Assembly (NCBI GenBank): GCA_937873155.1
Contig: CALMVZ010000036.1
Span: 62,001-126,000 of the forward strand
Direction: 5' to 3'
DNA: 64,000 nucleotides
Source: an uncultured Bacteroidota bacterium
GTDB lineage: Bacteria > Bacteroidota > Bacteroidia > B-17B0 > Aurantibacillaceae
Shown: positions 43,130 to 51,007 of the stretch, one piece after another
Numbering within the stretch: the stretch's first letter is position 1
How the letters are laid out: every line of letters starts with the position of its first letter
Position numbers and translations under genes: made by a program
Notes under the pieces: model-generated
The model's input: only the letters and a program-made list of their open reading frames with translations
What the model was told of the DNA's origin: nothing
Database searches by the model: none

Positions 43130-44671
43130 ATGAATTCAGTCAGCTTAGAGGAAGCATACGATCTTATTAAATCGCTCACCAAGTCGGAAAAGCGGTTCTT
43201 TAAGTTAACAGCCTCATCTGAAGAGAATACAGCGGCCATCTCGAAGCTTTTCGATGAACTTGAAAAGGCTCCCAGGTTCGATGAGGCCAAACTTTCGAAA
43301 TTATCCAGGCAAAAACACAAGACCTTAAGTACACATGACATTCTTCAACTGACCTATAATGTAATATTAAAAAGTCAACGCACCTTTTATGCCGAAAGTA
43401 TTTCAGGTTATAAGATCAAAGACGAGATTTCGAACCTCCGCAATTTATTTGACAAGGCACAATACAAACAGTGCCGCAAAATGCTCAATAAATTAAAAGA
43501 GGAAGCTTATACTGAAGAAAGTTTCAATTTTATCCTGGAGATCATTTCCATAGAAAAACAATTACTCGACATTGAAAATAAATTCGGAAATATCTCAAAA
43601 TCACTCGATGATCTTATTAAAGAAGAACAGGACCTGATCAATAAATCAAAGAATATCGGTGAGTATGCCCAATCATTTTCGAAACTGAATTATCTGGTTC
43701 GCCAGAATATGGTGGCTAAAACAAGTAAAGAACTTGACAGTTATGACAAGTTGTTGAATTCCTCTCTGTTTAAGAATTGCGACAAATGCTATTCTAAAAA
43801 AGCAGAAGTACTTTATCATCATACCCGCGCATTATGTTTCTCGAAAAAAAGAAATAACGCCATGCGCCAAAGTGAATTTAAAAGCATGGTGGAGTTAATG
43901 GATAAATATCCGTTCTTAATTAATGAATATCCAAAACGCTATTTGTCGGGGATCAACAACATACTTTCTGTTGAGATCGAACAAGCACATTATGCAACTG
44001 CGGAAAAATTAATTGCTGATTTCATTAAACTGAAAAGCCATCCCGCATTTAACACTACAGATCTTCAGTTAAAGATCTTTACCAGTACCACTAATGCTCA
44101 ATTATTGATATATACTGATGGCGGACGAACTGATAAAGCGATACCTGTAGTCAAACACATCAACGAGCAAATTGAATTATATAAAGATAAGATCAACAAA
44201 GAAGAACTTCTTATTTTCTATTACAACTTCACAAGCCTATATATTTATTCCCAAAACTACACCGAGGCCAGTAAATACCTGAATCTTCTATTAAGCGAGA
44301 ACGACACGAATCTTCGTCATGACCTCCAGTGTTTTTCAAGACTTCAGAATATCATTTTGCATTACGAACTTCAAAAGATACCTGAACTTAAATATCTTTT
44401 AAAGATCACTTCTGATTTTTATAAGAATCAGAAATACCAATTCAAGATCGAAAAAGTGATCTTAGAAATGTTTGAAGAATTAGCTGACAGTAAAGAACCG
44501 GATCCGATCTGGGCCAGGTCTTATAAACAAATAAAAGAATTGATGCAGGACACTTATGAAAAGATCGCTAACTACTATTTCGACTTTTTGGCTTACACTG
44601 AAAGTAAAGTAAGCGGAAAAAAAGTCGGGGATATTATTTTTGATAAAGTATCACAAAACTGGAAAAAGTAA
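43130..44671 (+). CDS. Uncharacterised helical-repeat protein, tandem paralogue 1
   Basis: A 513-residue cytoplasmic-looking, almost all-helical protein with no signal peptide. The N-terminus YDLIKSLTKSEKRFFKLTAS and the central KQCRKMLNKLKEEAYTEESF correspond closely to the next gene, which has exactly the same length. The family is one I have seen only as hypothetical in Bacteroidota. The repeat-like helices at 100-400 suggest a TPR-like scaffold. No catalytic motif is visible. Confidence 0.72.
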   Translation: MNSVSLEEAYDLIKSLTKSEKRFFKLTASSEENTAAISKLFDELEKAPRFDEAKLSKLSRQKHKTLSTHDILQLTYNVILKSQRTFYAESISGYKIKDEISNLRNLFDKAQYKQCRKMLNKLKEEAYTEESFNFILEIISIEKQLLDIENKFGNISKSLDDLIKEEQDLINKSKNIGEYAQSFSKLNYLVRQNMVAKTSKELDSYDKLLNSSLFKNCDKCYSKKAEVLYHHTRALCFSKKRNNAMRQSEFKSMVELMDKYPFLINEYPKRYLSGINNILSVEIEQAHYATAEKLIADFIKLKSHPAFNTTDLQLKIFTSTTNAQLLIYTDGGRTDKAIPVVKHINEQIELYKDKINKEELLIFYYNFTSLYIYSQNYTEASKYLNLLLSENDTNLRHDLQCFSRLQNIILHYELQKIPELKYLLKITSDFYKNQKYQFKIEKVILEMFEELADSKEPDPIWARSYKQIKELMQDTYEKIANYYFDFLAYTESKVSGKKVGDIIFDKVSQNWKK

Positions 44672-44675
44672 GAAT

Positions 44676-44765
44676 ATGAAATACACTTATTACAATGATC
44701 AGATCCTATTAAAAACAATAAGTGCATTCCACGTGACAATTGAAAAACAAATTATTTACCCATGA
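44676..44765 (+). other. 29-codon ORF between the tandem paralogues
   Basis: ATG at 44676 reads MKYTYYNDQILLKTISAFHV and continues for nine more residues. It ends with a TGA that overlaps the ATG of the next gene (ATGA). It fills the gap exactly. An eight-base inverted repeat CACTTATT/AATAAGTG lies within (44684-44691 and 44717-44724). It could be a coupling peptide or chance. Confidence 0.22.
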
Positions 44766-46303
44766 AACCGTCGAATCTCTTATTTGATATAATAAAATCC
44801 CTGAGCCAGGAAGAGATCAAGTATTTCAAGAAGGTTTCATCTTTACAGCAGGGTGAGAAGAATTACATTAAGCTTTTTAATTTCATTGCTACTTTAAATG
44901 AATACGATGAAGAAGCTGTAAAAACTGAATTCAAGGATGAAACTTTCATTAGGCATTTGCCTTCTGAAAAAAATCAATTACTTCATCACATTTTAAAAAG
45001 TCTCCGCCATTTCAGGATAGAGAATAGTAAAACTGCTGAGATCAATGAGCAGATCAAGAATATTCAGTTACTCTTCAATAAATCCTTATATAAACAATCA
45101 CGTAAGATCCTCAATCAAATAAAAGAAGAAGCTTATAAATACGAATTGTTCTATTACATCCTCGAGATCATCGACCTTGAAAAAGTAGTGATCGATATGG
45201 AAGCACACTTTGGGCAGGTAACAAACGTTACTATAGAAAAATTGATCGAAGAGGAAAATGAGATCTATCAAAAGATAGAACAGCTGACGCATTTTGAAAA
45301 ACTTTTAAGTCAGCTTAATAAACTTTCTACAAAACTTCTATTTGTACGGACAAAATCGGATGTCGAAGAAATAGAAAAGATCTCCCGTGATAAAATTTTG
45401 AACGAAGCTGTTAATATCAATTCTAAAAAATCATTCCTCACGTCATTACATGTAAAAGGATTGGTTGCTCGCTTATTAAATAAGACGGATGAGATGTTCG
45501 ATGCATTCCAGAGTTTAGTATTCTCAATGGAAAACAATCCTTCGCTCATTTCTGAGTTACCAAAAAGTTATGTAGTAGCTCATGGATATATCATACGGCA
45601 CTATGCGATCAAGCGGAGATATAACGACGGTTTTAAAACCATTGATAAATTAAAAGCGCTATGGCTGAACCGCGAATTCAGAAGTACAGATCTCCAGATC
45701 GCCATCTTTTCGAATTCATACATCAACGAAATGTTATTGTATGCTTATATCGGGCAACACGATAAAGCTAAAAATGTGATACCCGCAGTAATTAAAGGTT
45801 TGGAAAAATACGAAGCGAAGATCAACGAAGAAGAACTCTTACGCATTTACCAGGTGATCACCATGGTTTATTTTGGAGTTGGTGAATACAGCAAAGCTTT
45901 ACATTGGGTGAACCGTATCATTAATTCAAATTACAGTGAATTAAGACAAGATATTATCCGTATCTCAAAACTTATTAATCTGATCATTCATTTCGAATTG
46001 GGAAACGACGACCTGCTGCCTTATATCTATAAGTCAACAAGTCGTTTTGTAGATGGTTTGGATAATAAATATCAGTTCGAAGTTCTGTTCTTAGAACATT
46101 TTAAAAAGATCGCCTTGTCGAAACGTGATGGCAAACAATTGAATTCATTTTTAAAATTCAAAGAAGAAATGCAGAATGTTTTTAAAGATCCTTACGAAAG
46201 AAATGCGCTGGAATATTTTAATTTTTACGCGTGGATAGATTCGAAGATCCATGCGATCTCATTCTCAGACGCGATCAAGATCAGAAAGCAAAGTTTAGCT
46301 TAA
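44762..46303 (+). CDS. Uncharacterised helical-repeat protein, tandem paralogue 2
   Basis: A 513-residue relative of the preceding protein. Matching segments include FDIIKSLSQEEIKYFKKVSS at the start, KQSRKILNQIKEEAYKYELF near residue 115 and the middle part with EKVVIDMEAHFG. It has no signal peptide, membrane helix or catalytic motif. The equal length and same orientation point to an old tandem duplication, now well diverged. Its stop overlaps the convergent hldD gene by four bases. Confidence 0.72.
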   Translation: MKPSNLLFDIIKSLSQEEIKYFKKVSSLQQGEKNYIKLFNFIATLNEYDEEAVKTEFKDETFIRHLPSEKNQLLHHILKSLRHFRIENSKTAEINEQIKNIQLLFNKSLYKQSRKILNQIKEEAYKYELFYYILEIIDLEKVVIDMEAHFGQVTNVTIEKLIEEENEIYQKIEQLTHFEKLLSQLNKLSTKLLFVRTKSDVEEIEKISRDKILNEAVNINSKKSFLTSLHVKGLVARLLNKTDEMFDAFQSLVFSMENNPSLISELPKSYVVAHGYIIRHYAIKRRYNDGFKTIDKLKALWLNREFRSTDLQIAIFSNSYINEMLLYAYIGQHDKAKNVIPAVIKGLEKYEAKINEEELLRIYQVITMVYFGVGEYSKALHWVNRIINSNYSELRQDIIRISKLINLIIHFELGNDDLLPYIYKSTSRFVDGLDNKYQFEVLFLEHFKKIALSKRDGKQLNSFLKFKEEMQNVFKDPYERNALEYFNFYAWIDSKIHAISFSDAIKIRKQSLA

Positions 46304-47265
46304 AAGTACTTGTGTACTGCTAAATAATTCTTCACGTAATCATTTACGCCATCTTCCAAAGAGGTAAATGACTTTTTATATCCGGCAGCAGCTAATTTTT
46401 TCATGTTAGCTTCAGTGAAGTATTGGTATTTATCGCGGATATCAATTGGTGTATCGATGAATTCTATCTTCGGTTCTTTGTTCAGAGCTTTAAAGGTTGC
46501 ATTAGCAAGGTCCAGGAACGTACGAGCGGTTCCGCTCCCTAAATTGTAAATTCCATTCTTAATTTTGTTCCTGTAAGAAAAAACCAAAACATCAACAAGA
46601 TCTTTTACATAAATAAAATCGCGTAATTGTCCGCCATCTTTATATTTTGGATTATGACTGCGGAACAATTTTACAAAACCTTTTTCTTTGATCTGGTTGA
46701 AGGAATGAAAAATAACGGAAGCCATTCTTCCCTTATGGAATTCGTTCGGCCCGTAAACATTAAAGAATTTAAACCCGTGCCAAACAGGAGGCGTTTGCTT
46801 TTGCTGCAAGGCCCATATATCGAAACTGTTCTTACTGTCGCCGTAAGGATTCAAAGGCTTTAATTGCGGGATCTTAGATTCATCATCATCATAACCAAAT
46901 TCACCTAAACCATATGTCGCTGCAGAAGAAGCGTAACTTAGACCGATCTTATTCTGTGAACAGATATTCCAGATGTCCTTTGTATAATTTACGTTTAATT
47001 CATCAAAGATGCTTTTATTGAATTCAGTTGTGTCTGTACGCGCGCCAATGTGAAAAATGTATGACACACTTGAAGCATTAGATCCGAACCAATTTATAAA
47101 TTCTGAACGTTCAATAAGTTTGGAATATTTTTTGCCGGAATAATTTGCAGATTTCTCTTTCTTAGAAAAATCGTCAACAAGTATAAGGTCAGTAATGCCA
47201 TCAGCGTTCAGCCTGGATACTAAACAACTCCCGATAAATCCCGCTGCCCCTGTAACTACGATCAT
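46300..47265 (-). CDS. hldD: ADP-glyceromanno-heptose 6-epimerase
   Basis: A 321-residue HldD/RfaD that converts ADP-D-glycero- to ADP-L-glycero-manno-heptose for the lipopolysaccharide core. The NAD(P) motif VTGAAGFIGSCL, the SSAATYG segment, the active-site YGDSKNSFD and the family part FFNVYGPNEFHKGRMASV are seen. Length is typical. No other heptose gene is adjacent. Confidence 0.9.
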   Translation of the reverse strand: MIVVTGAAGFIGSCLVSRLNADGITDLILVDDFSKKEKSANYSGKKYSKLIERSEFINWFGSNASSVSYIFHIGARTDTTEFNKSIFDELNVNYTKDIWNICSQNKIGLSYASSAATYGLGEFGYDDDESKIPQLKPLNPYGDSKNSFDIWALQQKQTPPVWHGFKFFNVYGPNEFHKGRMASVIFHSFNQIKEKGFVKLFRSHNPKYKDGGQLRDFIYVKDLVDVLVFSYRNKIKNGIYNLGSGTARTFLDLANATFKALNKEPKIEFIDTPIDIRDKYQYFTEANMKKLAAAGYKKSFTSLEDGVNDYVKNYLAVHKYF

Positions 47266-47279
47266 AATTTAATTTGAAC

Positions 47280-47287
47280 CAAAATTA
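47280..47287 (-). promoter_or_regulatory. Putative -7 box for hldD
   Basis: TAATTTTG on the minus strand matches TAnnTTTG exactly, 15 bases before the hldD ATG. Confidence 0.4.
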
Positions 47288-47363
47288 CTAAAACTTTAAT
47301 GATACTTAACAGATTTTTGATACTTTTTGACCTATATCAAAGACGCATATTGCTTTATTATAC

Positions 47364-47371
47364 TATATTTG
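47364..47371 (+). promoter_or_regulatory. Putative -7 box for the acyl ligase gene
   Basis: TATATTTG matches TAnnTTTG exactly, 17 bases before the ATG at 47388. Confidence 0.45.
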
Positions 47372-47387
47372 ATTAAGTTTAAATGCC

Positions 47388-49166
47388 ATGGAAGTAACAA
47401 GAGTATTTGATATTTTAGATCTGTACAAAACAAAGTATAGGAAGGATGACATACTGTGCGGTAAGGAAAACAAACAATGGAAAAAATACAGTAGTGATGA
47501 CCTGATCAATTACAGCAATCAAACCGCTTATGGGTTGATAAATCTTGGTTTGAACCGAAATGATAAAGTTGCTATTATCGCTAACAATCGTCCGGAATGG
47601 GTATTTGCGGATTATGGTTGTCAGTTAGCGGGAATTGTTACAGTTCCAATTTTTCCTACCGCAAGTAATCATGATCTTCAATTTATTTTGAATCACGCTG
47701 AAGTAAAAGCTGTTTTTATTTCAGATAAAAAGATCTATTCTAAATTCGTTGAGCTTGAAAAAGAACTTCTGACCGTAAAACATATTATTGCTTTCGATAA
47801 GATCGATGGGATATTATATTACCCTGATTTTATAGCATCTGCTAAACAAAATCCACAAGTAGAAAAGGTAGAGGCAGTTAAAAGGGAAGTTAAACCTGAA
47901 GAATTATTGACCATATTATACACTTCAGGAACAACCGGTACACCAAAAGGCGTAATGATCTCTCATCAGAATTTAGCTAAGAACGTCACCGATTGCCAGA
48001 ACTTCGCACCATTTGATACCTGGTGGAAAGCGTTGAGTTTTTTGCCACTCAACCACGTTTACGAGCGGATGTTGATCACGCTTTATCTGTATAAAGGTAT
48101 CTCTGTTTATTTTGCCGAAGGTTATGAGACCATTGGAGATAACTTAAAGGAAGTTCAACCGCAGATATTTGTTTCGGTTCCGCGTTTGATCGAACGTGTT
48201 TACGAAAAAATTTCCGCCGCGGGAGAAAAACTGACCGGCTTTAAAAAATTCATGTTCAATTGGAGTATTCAACTCGCTGAACAATATGAAGTGAACGGAG
48301 CAAATGGCCAATGGTATGAATTCAAAAGGAAAATAGTTGACAAATTAGTTTATTCGAAATGGCGTGCAGCCGTTGGCGGAAAATTAGTTTGTTTAGCATC
48401 AGGAGGCGCTGCGTTGAATCCAAAACTGGAACGTATTTTCTTATGCGCCGGAATTAAAGTGCTGCAAGGTTATGGTTTAACTGAAACTTGTGTTGTGGTA
48501 AGCGTTAATCGTTTTGGTGAAGACAATATTAGAATCGGGACTGTTGGTCCGTTATTAGATGGCGTACAAGTTAAGATCGCTGAAGAAGATGGGGAAATTT
48601 TGGTCAAGGGAAAAAGTGTAATGATGGGTTATTATAAAAATCCTGAAGCCACTGCAGAAGTATTTGATAAGGAAGGCTGGTTCCACACCGGTGATGTCGG
48701 AACGTTCGTTGAAAATAAATTCTTAAAGATCACTGATAGAAAAAAAGAGATCTTTAAAACAAGCGCCGGAAAATACATTGCGCCTTTAGCTATCGAAAAT
48801 AAATTAAAAGAGTGCAAATATATTGAACAATGCATGGTAGTAGGCGAAAGTCAGAAATTTGCGTCAGCATTAATTGTTCCCAACTTTGTGAACTTTAAAG
48901 AGCATTGCAAAACAAATAATATTGAGTGGAAAGATAATTACCACATGAGCCAGCATCCTGATCTTAAAAAAATGATCAATGAACATGTGAAGCAAATGAA
49001 CAAAACTTTAGCGCCTTACGAACAACTGAAACGCTGCGAGATCTTAACTAAAGAATGGGGAATTGATTCAGGTGAATTAACTCCAAAACTGAGTTTAAAG
49101 CGTAAGATCATCAAAGAAAAGAATTACGACGCTATCAAAAAAATATTTGAAGTTGAGGAGAATTAA
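47388..49166 (+). CDS. Long-chain fatty acid-CoA ligase / AMP-dependent synthetase
   Basis: A 592-residue adenylate-forming enzyme. The P-loop motif is LLTILYTSGTTGTPKGVMIS, with the ATP/AMP motif LQGYGLTET and the hinge motif FLKITDRKKEIFKTSAGKYI. The FAA1-like length fits ligases for long-chain fatty acids (to acyl-CoA or acyl-ACP). It could supply acyl groups for membrane lipids or for the pigment locus 1 kb downstream, but there is no direct evidence for the latter. Confidence 0.9.
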   Translation: MEVTRVFDILDLYKTKYRKDDILCGKENKQWKKYSSDDLINYSNQTAYGLINLGLNRNDKVAIIANNRPEWVFADYGCQLAGIVTVPIFPTASNHDLQFILNHAEVKAVFISDKKIYSKFVELEKELLTVKHIIAFDKIDGILYYPDFIASAKQNPQVEKVEAVKREVKPEELLTILYTSGTTGTPKGVMISHQNLAKNVTDCQNFAPFDTWWKALSFLPLNHVYERMLITLYLYKGISVYFAEGYETIGDNLKEVQPQIFVSVPRLIERVYEKISAAGEKLTGFKKFMFNWSIQLAEQYEVNGANGQWYEFKRKIVDKLVYSKWRAAVGGKLVCLASGGAALNPKLERIFLCAGIKVLQGYGLTETCVVVSVNRFGEDNIRIGTVGPLLDGVQVKIAEEDGEILVKGKSVMMGYYKNPEATAEVFDKEGWFHTGDVGTFVENKFLKITDRKKEIFKTSAGKYIAPLAIENKLKECKYIEQCMVVGESQKFASALIVPNFVNFKEHCKTNNIEWKDNYHMSQHPDLKKMINEHVKQMNKTLAPYEQLKRCEILTKEWGIDSGELTPKLSLKRKIIKEKNYDAIKKIFEVEEN

Positions 49167-49176
49167 TTATTTTTTG

Positions 49177-49184
49177 TAACTTTA
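49177..49184 (+). promoter_or_regulatory. Possible -7 box for the small ORF/nucleotidyltransferase pair
   Basis: TAACTTTA, seven of eight to TAnnTTTG, ends four bases before the ATG at 49189, so the transcript would be leaderless or nearly so. Confidence 0.2.
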
Positions 49185-49188
49185 AATC

Positions 49189-49341
49189 ATGTCGCCTCAC
49201 AAGAAAATATTCTTGACCGAAGAAGAAAAAACAGCTCTTGCTATGAAAAGAAGCTACACAGAAAGGTTTCGACTGCTTATGAAACTTATTCGTGTAAATA
49301 ATATGCTTAAAAACGCGAAAATTATTGATCACAATACGTAA
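49189..49341 (+). CDS. 50-residue basic protein upstream of a nucleotidyltransferase
   Basis: An ATG-to-TAA frame encoding MSPHKKIFLTEEEKTALAMK and 30 further residues (RSYTERFRLL, MKLIRVNNML, KNAKIIDHNT). The product is basic and predicted helical. It lies 22 bases after the acyl ligase gene and five bases before the nucleotidyltransferase gene, with which it is almost certainly co-translated. I recall similar short ORFs next to such nucleotidyltransferases in Bacteroidota. Antitoxin or subunit are both possible. No ribosome site is obvious. Confidence 0.6.
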   Translation: MSPHKKIFLTEEEKTALAMKRSYTERFRLLMKLIRVNNMLKNAKIIDHNT

Positions 49342-49346
49342 TCATT

Positions 49347-49817
49347 ATGGATTTACTGGATGATGAAATTTTGAGATTTTGGAAAGCGCTCCATAAATAC
49401 AATACACTATACATTCTAATTGGTGGATTCGCCACTAACCTTCATGGTTTTAGTAGGGTAACTGCCGATATGGATCTATGGATTAAAGACACTTTACAAA
49501 ACAGACAAAATTTACGGGCCGCTTTAAAAGAAATTGATCTGGGTGATTTTGAAGAAATTGAAACCACTCAATTTATTCCGGGGTTTACTTCTATTTTATT
49601 TAGATCAAACTTTGAGCTTGATATTATGACTTCTATTAAAGGATTTGAACAAGTTAAGTTTGATGACTGTTATGCTATTGCTCCAACCGCTATCATTGAA
49701 AATATCCCTTTGAAATTTCTGCACATTAAACACTTGATCGAGGCAAAAAAAGCAGCAGGCAGACCAAAAGATCTGATCGATGCGGAAGAGTTAGAAAAAA
49801 TTCTAAAGCAAAAGTGA
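49347..49817 (+). CDS. Nucleotidyltransferase family protein (DUF6036/AbiEii-like)
   Basis: A 156-residue minimal nucleotidyltransferase. Gly26-Gly27 in LIGGFATNLHG, the DxD pair Asp41/Asp43 in ADMDLWI and a third acidic residue Asp92 in FELDIMT form the polymerase-beta-type active site. The C-terminal LIEAKKAAGRPKDLIDAEEL is typical of AbiEii/DUF6036-like proteins. Relatives act as toxins (AbiEii) or AMPylating antitoxins (MntA). Paired with the 50-residue ORF upstream. It ends two bases from the convergent methyltransferase gene. Confidence 0.82.
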   Translation: MDLLDDEILRFWKALHKYNTLYILIGGFATNLHGFSRVTADMDLWIKDTLQNRQNLRAALKEIDLGDFEEIETTQFIPGFTSILFRSNFELDIMTSIKGFEQVKFDDCYAIAPTAIIENIPLKFLHIKHLIEAKKAAGRPKDLIDAEELEKILKQK

Positions 49818-49819
49818 TT

Positions 49820-50887
49820 TTATTTCTTCATGCAAACCTGTAAAGTGTGACTGATTCCAACCTCATCCGTTTCACTTACGATCTTAAATCCGGCTTTATC
49901 AATTAACTTATTGAAAACTGCCGAATCGTACATCTGGCTATTTCCGTTGGCGATATTAGTAAAATACAAAGAGGTCATTTGCAAACTGAAAGCTGCTGTT
50001 TTAAAACGCTGTCTGTCCCAGAATGTTTCCATGATATAAACTTTCCCATTCGCATCTAACGCTTCATGGCAACGCTCCAAAATACTAACGATCTCTTCTT
50101 CGCTGAAACAATCGAGGAATTGGCTCATCCAGATGACATCAGCACCTTTCGGTAGTTTCTGATTCTTATCTAAGATATTTATTTCGTGGTAATCCACCCT
50201 ATTCCCGAAACCGGCTGCATCAACATTCTGCTTTGCCATGTTCAGTTGCCCCGGCAGATCGAAAATTGTATTCTTTACATCCGGATCGTAGCCAACACAT
50301 TGCAAGGTGAACTTTCCGGTGTTACCACCAATGTCAAAAATCCGCTTTGGTTTATCCTTGAAAATAAGGGGCATTACCTGCGGAAAAGATCCATCACTGT
50401 AAAAATGATCGAAAGCAAACCAGCTTTTTTGAGCTTGTTTGGGTAAATGTGCTAAAGCTTCATAAACCGTTTTCCAGCTTCCGAAAACAGATAAGCCTGT
50501 AGATTTTTCTTTAAGAATACTATCTTTTAAAGTGAACATGCCTTCGTAACACACATCCTGCGTAAAATCCATATTCACGCGGGTCATGGCATCGTTCATT
50601 AAAAAAAGTCCGGTTTTTGTAATAGTATACTTACCATCATTCCGAAGTAACAATCCAATTCCTAATCCTGCTTCCACCAAAACGCGTACACCATAGTGAG
50701 GCAATTTCGTTTTTGATTCTATCTCCTCAAGCGTTAAGCCTTTGGACTTGCTCTCGGCAACCTTCTCTAAAATTCCCAGATCTCGCAGAGCTAACGAAGC
50801 TTGAAACACAACAGGAGCAAACGCTATCCATTGTGCCAGATCAATGGCTTCCAGGGCTGATCTTGTATCTTTACTAAAAAAATCCAT
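49820..50887 (-). CDS. SAM-dependent O-methyltransferase-like protein (flexirubin)
   Basis: A methyltransferase of the plant O-methyltransferase/acetylserotonin type. The N-terminal winged-helix part (LTLEEIESKTKLPHYGVRVL) is followed by a Rossmann domain with RIFDIGGNTGKF, and GADVIWMSQFLDCFSEEE. I recall homologues beginning MDFFEKDHRTALEAI in flexirubin clusters. I start at MDFFSKDTR (50887, 355 residues); a -7 box at 50910-50917 would place a more upstream ATG at 50902 right at the transcription start. It diverges from tyrosine ammonia-lyase. Confidence 0.82.
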   Translation of the reverse strand: MDFFSKDTRSALEAIDLAQWIAFAPVVFQASLALRDLGILEKVAESKSKGLTLEEIESKTKLPHYGVRVLVEAGLGIGLLLRNDGKYTITKTGLFLMNDAMTRVNMDFTQDVCYEGMFTLKDSILKEKSTGLSVFGSWKTVYEALAHLPKQAQKSWFAFDHFYSDGSFPQVMPLIFKDKPKRIFDIGGNTGKFTLQCVGYDPDVKNTIFDLPGQLNMAKQNVDAAGFGNRVDYHEINILDKNQKLPKGADVIWMSQFLDCFSEEEIVSILERCHEALDANGKVYIMETFWDRQRFKTAAFSLQMTSLYFTNIANGNSQMYDSAVFNKLIDKAGFKIVSETDEVGISHTLQVCMKK

Positions 50888-50909
50888 TCGGTTTAGGTGC
50901 AATAAGGGA

Positions 50910-50917
50910 CAAATATA
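50910..50917 (-). promoter_or_regulatory. Putative -7 box for the methyltransferase gene
   Basis: TATATTTG on the minus strand, exact TAnnTTTG, 23 bases before the ATG at 50887. The palindrome 50923-50941 lies directly upstream, over the expected -33 region. Confidence 0.45.
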
Positions 50918-50922
50918 ACGGA

Positions 50923-50941
50923 TTAAAACAAAATGTTTTAA
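50923..50941. promoter_or_regulatory. Candidate operator 1, TTAAAACA-AAA-TGTTTTAA
   Basis: Perfect eight-base arms with a three-base spacer, in the divergent promoter region of the pigment genes. It overlaps the -33 region of the methyltransferase promoter, as a repressor or activator site would. No regulator gene is adjacent. Confidence 0.4.
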
Positions 50942-50949
50942 AAATAAAG

Positions 50950-50971
50950 AAATACGTTATAATGCGTATTT
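50950..50971. promoter_or_regulatory. Candidate operator 2, AAATACG-N8-CGTATTT
   Basis: Perfect seven-base arms eight bases apart, placed where the -33 region of a tyrosine ammonia-lyase promoter would be (weak -7 box TAATATTG at 50984-50991). Its sequence differs from operator 1, so different proteins may bind. Confidence 0.4.
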
Positions 50972-51007
50972 TAAAATTGTTTGTAATATTGTACTTTACG
51001 CCCCATT

